Assembly: GCA_036675505.1 (NCBI GenBank)
Contig: JAKFEW010000049.1
Coordinates: 1 to 64,000, forward strand
Reading direction: 5' to 3'
Length of the DNA: 64,000 bases
Source of the DNA: JAKFEW01 sp036675505
GTDB taxonomy: Bacteria; Cyanobacteriota; Sericytochromatia; S15B-MN24; JAQBPE01
Shown: positions 8,412 through 16,217 of the stretch, piece by piece
Layout of the letters: each line of letters opens with the position of its first letter
How positions within the stretch are numbered: the first letter of the stretch is position 1
Made by a program: the position numbers and the translations under genes
Notes under the pieces: model-generated
Told to the model about the DNA's origin: nothing
Databases searched by the model: none
What the model saw: only the letters and a program-made list of their open reading frames with translations

Positions 8412-9056
8412 ATGGATCCGGACCCGATGGCCAAGCCCCGCTGGCGGGGCGTCTCCCACCACATGGCGTTCTACGCCGCCCTGCTCGCGGGCGGTATGTT
8501 GGTCGCCGTCGCGCCCGCGCCGCAGGCGCGCCTGGCTGTGGCCATCTACGCCGCCACGCTGGTCGCACTCTTCGGCGTGAGCGCGCTCTACCACTGCGTG
8601 AACTGGAGCGTGGCGGCCCGCCGCGTCATGAAGCGCTTCGACCATGCGGCGATCTTCCTTTTCATCGCGGGCTCGTACACGCCGATTTGCGTGCTCGCGC
8701 TCGGTGAGCCTGGACGGCCGATCCTGGTGGCGGCCTGGGCCGGCGCGGCGCTGGGCGTGGCGCGCGCGGTGTTCTGGCCGGGCGCGCCGAAGGCCGTGGC
8801 GGCGGCGCTCTACCTCCTGCTCGGCTGGCTGGTCGTCGCCGAACTGCCGGCGCTCGCGGCGGCGATCGGGGCCAGCGCGATGATCGCCCTGGCTACAGGC
8901 GGAATGATCTACAGCGTCGGTGCACTCATCTACGCGCTCCGACGCCCTGATCCGCTGCCGGCGGTGTTTGGCTATCACGAGGTCTTCCACGCGTTGGTGA
9001 TCGTGGCCTGCGGGCTCCACTTCGGGGTGATCGCCCGGCTCGTCGTCAATCAGTAG
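8412..9056 (+). CDS. Hemolysin III/PAQR-family membrane protein
   Basis: A 214-residue, seven-helix protein with the family motifs GVSHHMAFY, SALYH, RFDHAAIFLFIAGSYTP and GYHEVFHALV. The conserved Ser/Asp/His residues are candidate zinc ligands. The ATG at 8412 follows GGAGG at 8401-8405. The physiological role of bacterial members is poorly defined; some affect membrane homeostasis. Not obviously linked to denitrification. Confidence 0.88.
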   Translation: MDPDPMAKPRWRGVSHHMAFYAALLAGGMLVAVAPAPQARLAVAIYAATLVALFGVSALYHCVNWSVAARRVMKRFDHAAIFLFIAGSYTPICVLALGEPGRPILVAAWAGAALGVARAVFWPGAPKAVAAALYLLLGWLVVAELPALAAAIGASAMIALATGGMIYSVGALIYALRRPDPLPAVFGYHEVFHALVIVACGLHFGVIARLVVNQ

Positions 9057-9210
9057 TTTACCACCGACCGATACCGGGCGACAGCGTTATCGGCCGGGTA
9101 TAAATGCAGACAGTTTGACTTGTGATGCAAGTAAGTTGATTTGATTAATCAAGCTTGCGTCTATCAACGGCTGAGTTTTAATGTGGCAAGATGCCAATGA
9201 AGGTGAAACG
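9057..9210. promoter_or_regulatory. AT-rich promoter region with nested dyads before the CZB gene
   Basis: This intergenic stretch is clearly AT-richer than its surroundings. It holds an inverted repeat CCGATA-N14-TATCGG (9068-9093), the perfect palindrome TTGATTAATCAA (9141-9152) and an overlapping TTGAT-N7-ATCAA (9136-9152). The last resembles an Fnr/Crp-type half-site pair but has non-standard spacing. Confidence 0.4.
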
Positions 9211-9570
9211 ATGGCGACAATCGATTTTAGTGAAGCGATCAAGGCCCATGTGCAGTGGAAGATTAGATTGGGGCTTGTTGTCAACGGTGTTGAGAAGATC
9301 GATGAAGCGACCACGCGTCGTGACGACGTTTGTGCACTCGGATGTTGGATTCATGGCAATGGGCGCAATCACATGGGCCTCAAGGAGTACCAGGCCCTCC
9401 TGGAAGATCATGCGAAGTTCCACCAGGCGGCAGCGGAAGTCATCAAGGTCGCCGCATCAGGTGACGTCAGCGCGGCGAAGCTGATGTTGGACGCGGATAC
9501 GGAGTACTCAAACACTTCGTCGAAGGTCGTTATGGCGATCAGGCGCTTGCGAACGGCGATTGGTGAATGA
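9211..9570 (+). CDS. Stand-alone chemoreceptor zinc-binding (CZB) domain protein
   Basis: A 119-residue soluble protein that is essentially one CZB domain: HVQWKIRL, then DVCALGCWIHG, then HAKFHQAAAEV, giving the 3His/Cys zinc site used by chemoreceptors and by diguanylate cyclase DgcZ to sense zinc or hypochlorous acid. Here no output domain is attached. The ATG at 9211 is preferred over 9181 because AAGGTG lies just upstream. Codon use is AT-richer than neighbouring genes, which suggests recent acquisition. Confidence 0.85.
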   Translation: MATIDFSEAIKAHVQWKIRLGLVVNGVEKIDEATTRRDDVCALGCWIHGNGRNHMGLKEYQALLEDHAKFHQAAAEVIKVAASGDVSAAKLMLDADTEYSNTSSKVVMAIRRLRTAIGE

Positions 9571-9641
9571 ACGTGCACCCGCTTTCCGGCGATGCCGTCG
9601 GCGAGAGATCGATCGGCTGATCCCCCCGGGGACGGTGGAGA

Positions 9642-10193
9642 TTACTCCGGATCCGGCGGCAGCGAGCGATCCAGGTGGATGACCGGATGGTGGTCCAGGC
9701 AGCGCTCGGCGATCGCGAACTCCGCCTCCGTGCCGTGCACCGCGAGCAGGTACCACCCGTCCTCGAGCGCCTGGTGGTAGAGCGCGCGGTGGCGCTCGAC
9801 GTGCGCTTCGTCGAAGATCGCGCCGAGCAGCGTGCCGATCCCGGCGCCCGCGGCGGTGGCGGCGAGCGCCTCCGCCACGATGGTCGCCGCGCCGCCTGCG
9901 ACCACGAACGGCCCGACGCCGGGCACGAAGAGCAGCGCCGCGCCGCTCAGGAGCCCTGCGTAGGCGCCGAGCAGGCCGCCCAGCAGCTCGTCGACGACCG
10001 GCGGATCCAGCGACTCGGCCAGCGTGTCCGCGGTGTCGAAGCCGCTCGAGCCGTCCTTGCCGAGCACGGCGATCGTGGCGGCCGGCAGCCCGGCCGCCAA
10101 CAGGTCCTCGAGCGCGCGGGCGAGCGCGGTCATATCGGGCAGGATGGCGACCAGCCCATAGGTCCGCGGGGTGGTGGGCGTCTCGGTGCTCAT
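9642..10193 (-). CDS. Unknown protein with central glycine-rich hydrophobic region (paralogue of the 51868-52368 product)
   Basis: A 183-residue protein with a short alpha/beta N-terminal region (YGLVAILPDMTALARAL), a long Gly/Ala hydrophobic centre (LLGGLLGAYAGLLSGAALLFVPGVGPFVVAGG) and a C-terminal domain ending in a basic/acidic tail. The GP-F/M-VVAGG segment and the overall layout are shared with the product of 51868-52368. This organisation resembles stress-associated proteins of the 17M/DUF1269 kind, but assignment is tentative. It lies downstream of nirV with a 12-base gap and may be co-transcribed. Confidence 0.6.
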   Translation of the reverse strand: MSTETPTTPRTYGLVAILPDMTALARALEDLLAAGLPAATIAVLGKDGSSGFDTADTLAESLDPPVVDELLGGLLGAYAGLLSGAALLFVPGVGPFVVAGGAATIVAEALAATAAGAGIGTLLGAIFDEAHVERHRALYHQALEDGWYLLAVHGTEAEFAIAERCLDHHPVIHLDRSLPPDPE

Positions 10194-10205
10194 GGAGGGC
10201 TCCTT

Positions 10206-10898
10206 TCAGCGCGCGCAGCGGAAGCCGCGGAAGCGCATGGGTTGGTCGCGGCGGGAGGCCGATCGGACGGCGGCGCGCAGGAACCAGGCGTAGCTGCCGT
10301 TGTCGTTCGACACGTTGCCGCAGCCGAGGTTGTCGGTGCCCGAGTTGGGGTCGCGGAGGTCCTTGCGCGCGTAGTTGCCACGCAGGTCGTCGACCCACTC
10401 CCAGACGTTGCCATGCATGTCGAACACGCCATAGCTGTTCGGCTGACCCTGGCCGACGGCCTTGGGCAGCTTCTTGGCGCCGCCGTACCAGGTCATCTCG
10501 GCCGCCTCCTCCGGCTGGAGCTTGTTGGGCTCGCGCCGGTGGCCGCCCGCGGCCACGTACTCCCACTCGAGCTCGGTGGGCAGGCGCCGGCCGATCGCCG
10601 TCGCATAGGCCTTGGCGTCGTCCCAGGTCACGTAGGTCACCGGGGCCTGCTCGGGGTATTGATCCGCGTGTTCGGCGATCGTCGGCGTCCAGTGCGGCGT
10701 CCGGCCGAGGACGAGCTTGTACTGCTTCCACGTCACGGGCGTGCGCTCGATCGCGAACGCGTCGACGTGGAGCTTGAGCCCGTCGTTCGAGCCCGGGTGG
10801 ATGAAGTCGCCGCCTGGCACGGCGACGAGCGGCGTCGCCGTGAAGCCGGCCGGGAGCGCCAGCGCGGCGACGAGCAAGAGCGGGATCAGGCCGTGCAT
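10206..10898 (-). CDS. nirV: NirV, formylglycine-generating-enzyme-family protein next to nirK
   Basis: A 230-residue protein with a signal peptide (residues 1-21) and an FGE/SUMF1-type domain: VPGGDFIHPGSNDG, the ERTPVTWKQY strand, LPTELEWEYVAAGG, YGVFDMHGNVWEWVDD and the C-terminal MRFRGFRCAR. Proteins of this class, called NirV, are encoded beside copper nitrite reductase in several denitrifiers, where their role is unresolved. It starts 1 base after the SCO gene stop and is the third gene of nirK-sco-nirV. The catalytic cysteine pair of true formylglycine enzymes is not evident. Confidence 0.85.
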   Translation of the reverse strand: MHGLIPLLLVAALALPAGFTATPLVAVPGGDFIHPGSNDGLKLHVDAFAIERTPVTWKQYKLVLGRTPHWTPTIAEHADQYPEQAPVTYVTWDDAKAYATAIGRRLPTELEWEYVAAGGHRREPNKLQPEEAAEMTWYGGAKKLPKAVGQGQPNSYGVFDMHGNVWEWVDDLRGNYARKDLRDPNSGTDNLGCGNVSNDNGSYAWFLRAAVRSASRRDQPMRFRGFRCAR

Positions 10899-10899
10899 C

Positions 10900-11502
10900 T
10901 CAACCCCCCGCGAGGTCCTTCACGATCACGGCGATGCGTTCGATGTCCGGTCGCAGGCCGTAGAAGTGGTGCAGGATGCGGCCCTGGCCGTCCATGACGG
11001 CGGTCAGCGTGGTGTGCTGGTAGCCGCCGTTGCGGTCGGGCTTGTAGTCGAACTTGAAGGCCGTGAAGACGCGCGCGAGCGTCTGCGGCTCCCCCGTCAT
11101 CAGGTAGTGGTGGTCGCCGCGCAGCTCGAAGTTCTCGGCGTACTCGGCCAGCCGCGGCACGGTGTCGCGGGCGTGGTCGAAGCTGATCGCGCCGAAGCCC
11201 ACCTTCTGGCGGACGGCCGCCGGCAGCGCGGACGCAACGTCCGCGACGTTGTAGATCATCGTGGGGCAGACGTCCGGGCAATGGCCGTAGAAGAACGTGA
11301 GCACCCACGGCCGGCCGTCGGGCAGGCTGACCGACCGGCCGCGGTGGTCGACCAGGGCGGCGGCCGCGAGCACGGCCGTGGTCGCCGCCGCTGCGGGCGG
11401 GGCCAGCGCCGCCTTGCAGCAGTCGTCGGCCGCGGCGACGGGGCCTACGGGGGCTGCGATCGCAGCCCCCAGGACCACCCCGGCGAAGACCCAGCGTCGC
11501 AT
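10900..11502 (-). CDS. SCO1/SenC-type copper chaperone
   Basis: A 200-residue protein with a signal peptide (~1-25) and a thioredoxin-like fold. The copper-binding CPDVC motif is at residues 75-79 and the usual later His lies in YQHTTLTAVMD. Its start overlaps the nirK stop by one base (TGATG), so the two are translationally coupled. By context it most likely delivers copper to NirK rather than to an oxidase. An extra Cys-Cys pair at residues 28-29 could add a metal site. Confidence 0.9.
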   Translation of the reverse strand: MRRWVFAGVVLGAAIAAPVGPVAAADDCCKAALAPPAAAATTAVLAAAALVDHRGRSVSLPDGRPWVLTFFYGHCPDVCPTMIYNVADVASALPAAVRQKVGFGAISFDHARDTVPRLAEYAENFELRGDHHYLMTGEPQTLARVFTAFKFDYKPDRNGGYQHTTLTAVMDGQGRILHHFYGLRPDIERIAVIVKDLAGG

Positions 11503-12887
11503 CAGCGCAGCGCCTCCAGCGCGTCGATGATCTGCTTGCGCTTGTCGTTCTCGCGCACGCGGTAGGTCATCATCGTGTTGGGCTTGACCTGGGTGGGATC
11601 GCGCAGGAACTCGTCGAGGGACGCCCGGTCCCACTTCGTGTAAGGCACGCCGCTCATCTTGGGCTTCGCGCCGAACAGGCCGTAGAGCGGCGGGCCGACG
11701 ATCGTCTTGCGCTGCGGGCTGATGTCGTGGCAGGTCTTGCAGCCCGAGAGCAGCTGGGCCTGGTGCGCCGTGATCCGCCCCGCGGGGGCCTCGGCCGGCT
11801 TGTCGCCGATCGGCTTCTTGCTCACGAAGTTGAAGATGTCCGGCCGCGGCTTGCCGGCCACGCTCACGACGCCGACGCCGCCCTTGCTGAACGCGCGGCC
11901 GAGCGAGTGATCGACGAGCAGGAACTCGCCGGGTGCCTCGAAGACCGTATCCACCATCGCCGCGGCACCCGCCGGGATCGTGGTGTTCTGGATGTTCAGG
12001 CGCGGCGGCGAGTCCAGGCTGCCTTCGTGGTAGACCTCCTCGAGGTGGTCGCCGATGATGTGGAACGAGCTGACCAGATTGAGGCCCGCGTTGCCGACGT
12101 AGAAGCGGCACTTCTCGCCGGTGTTCGCCTTGAGGGCGCTGGCGCCGGTGAGCGCCCCGACCCGGCCGTTCCAGAGGACGAAGTCCGGGTTCTCCGCGAG
12201 CATCTTGTCGAAGGAGAACTCGTAGACGTCGGACGGATGCATGTCCGGTCGGTTCCCCCCGGAGTAGTTGGGCGTGAGGGAATGGCCCGAGTTCGAGGTC
12301 TTGTGGGTGTAGAACTCGGACTGCATGATGTAGAACTCGCGATCCACCTTGGACATGCCCTTCTCGGGCTCGACGAGGCACAGGCCGAACATCCCGTTCG
12401 AGACGTGCATCGGCACCGGCGCGGTGGCGCAGTGGTAGACGTAGAGGCCGCTCTTGAGCGCCTTCCACTCGAACGTGGCCTCCTCGCCGGGGCTGATCAA
12501 GGTGACCTTGGCGCCGCCGCCCGGCCCCGTGACCGAGTGCAGGTCGATGTTGTGCGGCACCATGTTCGACGTGCGGTTGATCAGCTTGAAGACGACCGTG
12601 TCGCCCTGGCGCACGCGCACGAACTTGCCGGGCACGTTGCCGCCGTAGGTCCACAGGGTGTACTTCACGCCGTCGGCGATCTCGTTGATGATCTCGATGA
12701 CCTCGAGGTCGACGAACACGCGCGCCGGCGTCCGCCGCTGGATGGGGGGCGGCACCGCGGGCGCGTCGGTGAGCACCGCGCGCTCGGTGGGCAGGCTCGG
12801 TTGGCCATATGAGGGCGCCGTCGAGACCACGCCGACGGCGGTCGTCGCCGCGAGCGCGGCAACGACCCCGGTCCATTTGCTGGACAT
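11502..12887 (-). CDS. nirK: Copper nitrite reductase, class II, with C-terminal cytochrome c domain
   Basis: A 461-residue periplasmic enzyme reducing nitrite to NO. It has a signal peptide (~1-28) and two cupredoxin domains. Type 1 copper ligands are His112, Cys153, His161 and Met166. Type 2 ligands are His117, His152 and His327, with catalytic Asp115 and His276. The loop CATAPVPMH is one residue shorter than in class I enzymes, as in class II NirK. Residues ~370-461 form a haem c domain (CKTCH, 383-387; Met439/440 as distal ligand), so the electron donor is fused. GGAG precedes the ATG. It heads nirK-sco-nirV. Confidence 0.95.
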   Translation of the reverse strand: MSSKWTGVVAALAATTAVGVVSTAPSYGQPSLPTERAVLTDAPAVPPPIQRRTPARVFVDLEVIEIINEIADGVKYTLWTYGGNVPGKFVRVRQGDTVVFKLINRTSNMVPHNIDLHSVTGPGGGAKVTLISPGEEATFEWKALKSGLYVYHCATAPVPMHVSNGMFGLCLVEPEKGMSKVDREFYIMQSEFYTHKTSNSGHSLTPNYSGGNRPDMHPSDVYEFSFDKMLAENPDFVLWNGRVGALTGASALKANTGEKCRFYVGNAGLNLVSSFHIIGDHLEEVYHEGSLDSPPRLNIQNTTIPAGAAAMVDTVFEAPGEFLLVDHSLGRAFSKGGVGVVSVAGKPRPDIFNFVSKKPIGDKPAEAPAGRITAHQAQLLSGCKTCHDISPQRKTIVGPPLYGLFGAKPKMSGVPYTKWDRASLDEFLRDPTQVKPNTMMTYRVRENDKRKQIIDALEALR

Positions 12888-13017
12888 AGGGACTCCATTT
12901 CTATGCGGGCCGGCGCCTCACGCTAAGGGGCATCGCAGCGCACATACGGGGGGTTGGGGATAGCTTGGTGGCGAGAACCACGGTACACCGTGCGAGGTCG
13001 TCCGTCGTGCGAGGTAA

Positions 13018-13410
13018 TTACGGATCCAAGCGTCCGATATTGAGGCGCGAGGCGACCAGCGCGCGGAACGGGCCGATCTCGATCGGCTTGGTGATGTAGC
13101 CGTCGCAGCCGGCCGCGAGCGCCCGCTCCACATCCGTCGCCATCGCGTGCGCCGAGAGCGCGATCACCGGGATGCCGGCCGTGGCCGGGTCCGCCTTGAG
13201 GCGCGCGGTGGCCTCCCAGCCGGAGAGCACGGGCAGGCTGAGGTCCATCAGGATCAAGTCGGGCACGCGCTCGGCCGCGAGCCGGATCGCCTCGAGCCCG
13301 TTGCCGGCTTCCAGCAGCGTGAGCGGCAGGTCGGCGACCAGCAGCCGGATGAGGTCCAGGTTGTCCTCATGATCTTCCACCACGAGCAGCGTCGGCAGCG
13401 CTCCGCTCAC
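13018..13410 (-). CDS. Single-domain response regulator (receiver only)
   Basis: A 130-residue receiver with the acidic pair VVEDHEDN, phospho-acceptor Asp in LILMDLSLP, conserved Ser/Ala in ALSAHA and Lys in ITKPIE. No output domain, so it acts by protein contact or as a phosphorelay intermediate (DivK/CheY-like). It overlaps the upstream hybrid kinase gene by 4 bases (ATGA). A closely similar receiver is placed the same way after the second kinase at 47791-48153. Confidence 0.92.
   Translation of the reverse strand: MSGALPTLLVVEDHEDNLDLIRLLVADLPLTLLEAGNGLEAIRLAAERVPDLILMDLSLPVLSGWEATARLKADPATAGIPVIALSAHAMATDVERALAAGCDGYITKPIEIGPFRALVASRLNIGRLDP
13020..13037. promoter_or_regulatory. Motif A operator 133 bases upstream of nirK: ACGGAT-N6-GTCCGA
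   Basis: On the nirK strand this reads TCGGAC-gcttgg-ATCCGT, nearly the same arrangement as the moeA site. It overlaps the last codons of the upstream receiver gene. The position is compatible with control of a nirK promoter in the 130-base gap, but more distant than for the other sites. Confidence 0.5.
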
Positions 13411-16217
13411 GCGACTTCCTCCGTTTGGGCGGGCATCAGCCCGGCGAGCAGCAAACCCAGATCGTCCAACAGGCGGCCGGCAGCGCCATCGCCCTTGCGG
13501 AAGACGCGGCTCGCGGCCGCGAGCCGGGCCCGATCACCTGTCGTCAGCTCCTTGGCGGTCACGACCACGATCGGCACGTCGCGCGTGGCGTCCCGCGCGC
13601 GCAGCCGCGCGAGCACCTCGAAGCCATCCATCCCTGGCATCATGAGGTCGAGCACCACGGCGGCCGGCCGCTCGAGTTCCACCGCCACCATGGCCTGAAC
13701 GCCGTCCGCGGCCTCGACGACGCGCAGGCCTGCGCGGGTCGCGGCTTCGGCGAAGAGCGCGCGCGCGTCCGGATCGTCATCGACCACCAGCACCGGCCCG
13801 CGGGCCAGCTCGGCCGGCACGAGGCGCTCGAGCGTCGCGAGCAACAGCTTGCGGTCCACCGGTTTGGTCAGGTAGGCGGCGCTGCCCAGCGCGAACCCAC
13901 GCGGGCGGTCGTCGACGATGCTGACGATCGCGACGGGGATGTCGCGCGTCGCGGGGTCGGCCTTGAGCGCCAGCAAGGCCGTCCAGCCATCGGCCTCCGG
14001 CATCATCACATCGAGCGTGATGGCGGCCGGCCTGAGCGCGCGCGCGCGCTCGACGCCCTCCGCGGCGCTCGCCGCCGCCACCACGTGGAACCCCGAGCCG
14101 CGCAGCTGCTCGGCGATCAGGTGCCGCGCCGTGGGGTCGTCGTCGATCGTGAGCACCACCCGCGCGCCAGGCGCCGGTGCCTCCGGCTCCGGCGTCATGC
14201 GGGGCACCGCCTCCACGACCCCGCGCGGGAGCGTCAGCGTGAAGGTGCTGCCCTGACCCGGCGCGCTCGTGGCGGTCACGTCGCCGCCCATCGCCCGCGC
14301 GAGCTTGCGCGCGATCGAAAGGCCGAGGCCGGTGCCGCCGAACTCCCGCGTGGTGGTGGCGTCGGCCTGGCGGAACGCCTCGAAGATCAGGGCCATCTGC
14401 TCGGGGCTGATGCCGATGCCGGTATCGGTCACCTCGACCGTCCAGTGGTCGGGCAGATCGACCCGCGCCGTCACCCGCACGGCGCCCTCGTGCGTGAACT
14501 TCACGGCGTTCGCGACGAGGTTCAGCAGGATCTGGCGGGTCTTCAGCTCGTCGGTCACCACGCGGTCGAGCGCGGGGTCCACGTCGGCGCTCAGCGCGAG
14601 GCCCTTCTGGCGTGCGGTCGGCTCGTTCGTCTGGACGACGCCCTCGATCAGGCGCCGCGCCGACACGGGCTCGAGGTGCACCGCCGCCTGGCCGGCCTCC
14701 ACCTTGGCGAGGTCGAGGATGTCGTTGATCAGCGCGAGCAGGTGGCGGCCGTTGCGCAGCACGACCTCCAGCGACTTGTGGGTCCGCGCCGCGTCCTGCT
14801 TGTCGCCGTGCACGATCAGGAGCTCGCTGTAGCCGATGATCGCGTTGAGTGGCGTGCGCAGCTCGTGGCTCATGTTCGCGAGGAACTCGCTCTTGAGGCG
14901 GCTGGCCTCTTCGGCGCGCGCCGAGAGCTCGCGCAGCTCGGCGTTCAGGGTCGCGAGCGAAGCGGCCTGGGCGACCGCCGCGCGGCGCTCGATCTCGAGG
15001 CGTTCCGCCTGCCGCACGGCTTCGTGCTGGGCGCAGATTTCCGCATGCTGCTTGGCGATCTCTTCGTTCTGGGCGGCGAGCTCCTCGTTCTGGGCCGTCA
15101 GCTCGCCCTGGTAATCGGCCAGCGTGCGCAGGCGTTTCTCGAGCTCGCTCGCCAGGGCCTCGTAGGCGGTCACGAGGGTGTCGTACTCGCGCACGGCGGT
15201 CTGGATCCGCGGCCGGGGCAGGGGCTCCGCGAGCTCGTCCGGCGAGTCCGGGAAGGTGATGCCGCCCATGGTGGCGGCGAGGCGGGCGGGCGGGCCGGCC
15301 AGCCAGCGGCCGCCGAGCCAGGCGCAGAGCGCGCCGAACAGCGTGAGCAGCACGACGATCGCGAGCTCGAGCTGCAGGCGCTCCTGCGCCCGCGCCAGGT
15401 GGGCGCCGGCGTCGCGGACCGAGACGACGGTCCAGCCGGCCGGGCGGAGGCGCGCGTAGCCGGCGATGCGCGGACGCCTGTCGTCGGTGCTCGTATAGCG
15501 CAGCCAGCCGGCCATCGCGGCCCGGGCCGCCTGCGCGGGTGGGGTGTCGCCGAGCGCGCGGGCGGAAGCCACGATCGTGGCGTCCGGATGGGCGATCGTC
15601 CGTCCGTCGGCGTCGAGCACGAAGGTCATGGCCGACGGATCGCTGCCCAGGCGTGCGAGCAGCGTGCGGGAGAGCCGGCCGGTCTCGAGCCGCGCGAGCG
15701 CCATCCCGGCGAAGCGGCCGTTCACGCGGCGGGCGATCGCGACCGGGACGACGGGCTTGCCGAGCGTCGGCGAGACGACGACCCGGCCATAGGCCACGGC
15801 GTCGCCCGCGGCCAGCGCGCTGAAGTGGGGCGTGGCGGCGAGGTTGCCGCCGGCCTCGCCCGGCACCGTGCTCAGCTCGACCTCGCCCTTCGCGCCGACC
15901 AGCGCGAGGCTCTCGACCAGCGGCAGCCCGGCCAGTTCCGCCTGAAGCTGCGCCACGTCCACCTGGCCGCGCGCTTCCGCCTGGCGGATGCGCCCGAGCG
16001 CGCCGATCGCGCCCTCGGTCACCAGCCCGAGCATGTCGCCCGCGAGCCGCGCGGCCGCCTGGCCCTCCTCGCCGGTGAAGCGCTCGACCGCCGCGACCTC
16101 TCGCTGGTAGGCCACCCAGCTCAGGCCGCTCAGCGTCAGCAGCGGCACCAGCGTGCCGACGGCGCCCGCGAGCAGCAGGAAGGTACGCAGCGAGCGGGTG
16201 CGGCGGGGCGCGCTCAT
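13407..16217 (-). CDS. Membrane hybrid histidine kinase with two C-terminal receiver domains
   Basis: A 936-residue sensor. It has a TM helix at ~10-33, a periplasmic region of ~250 residues resembling a double-CACHE sensor, a second TM at ~287-306, a coiled coil with repeated QNEE units (~370-420), and a HisKA domain with the phospho-His in NMSHELRTPLNAIIGY. An HATPase domain follows (GTGLGLSIARKLA), then two receivers (Asp in ITLDVMMPEADG and VVLDLMMPGMDG). It starts inside the tyrosine phenol-lyase stop (4-base overlap) and overlaps the receiver gene after it. The ligand is unknown; operon partners suggest an aromatic compound or amino acid. Confidence 0.93.
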   Translation of the reverse strand: MSAPRRTRSLRTFLLLAGAVGTLVPLLTLSGLSWVAYQREVAAVERFTGEEGQAAARLAGDMLGLVTEGAIGALGRIRQAEARGQVDVAQLQAELAGLPLVESLALVGAKGEVELSTVPGEAGGNLAATPHFSALAAGDAVAYGRVVVSPTLGKPVVPVAIARRVNGRFAGMALARLETGRLSRTLLARLGSDPSAMTFVLDADGRTIAHPDATIVASARALGDTPPAQAARAAMAGWLRYTSTDDRRPRIAGYARLRPAGWTVVSVRDAGAHLARAQERLQLELAIVVLLTLFGALCAWLGGRWLAGPPARLAATMGGITFPDSPDELAEPLPRPRIQTAVREYDTLVTAYEALASELEKRLRTLADYQGELTAQNEELAAQNEEIAKQHAEICAQHEAVRQAERLEIERRAAVAQAASLATLNAELRELSARAEEASRLKSEFLANMSHELRTPLNAIIGYSELLIVHGDKQDAARTHKSLEVVLRNGRHLLALINDILDLAKVEAGQAAVHLEPVSARRLIEGVVQTNEPTARQKGLALSADVDPALDRVVTDELKTRQILLNLVANAVKFTHEGAVRVTARVDLPDHWTVEVTDTGIGISPEQMALIFEAFRQADATTTREFGGTGLGLSIARKLARAMGGDVTATSAPGQGSTFTLTLPRGVVEAVPRMTPEPEAPAPGARVVLTIDDDPTARHLIAEQLRGSGFHVVAAASAAEGVERARALRPAAITLDVMMPEADGWTALLALKADPATRDIPVAIVSIVDDRPRGFALGSAAYLTKPVDRKLLLATLERLVPAELARGPVLVVDDDPDARALFAEAATRAGLRVVEAADGVQAMVAVELERPAAVVLDLMMPGMDGFEVLARLRARDATRDVPIVVVTAKELTTGDRARLAAASRVFRKGDGAAGRLLDDLGLLLAGLMPAQTEEVA

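Noticed and set aside
9136..9152. FNR box upstream of the CZB gene
   Set aside because: TTGAT and ATCAA are present but separated by 7 bases, not 4, and the inner TTGATTAATCAA is AT-rich enough to arise by composition; kept only as an unassigned dyad.
10900..12876. Single 658-codon frame covering the SCO gene and nirK
   Set aside because: Its first part is an off-frame shadow of nirK; only the last 200 codons, from ATG 11502, encode a real protein (SCO).
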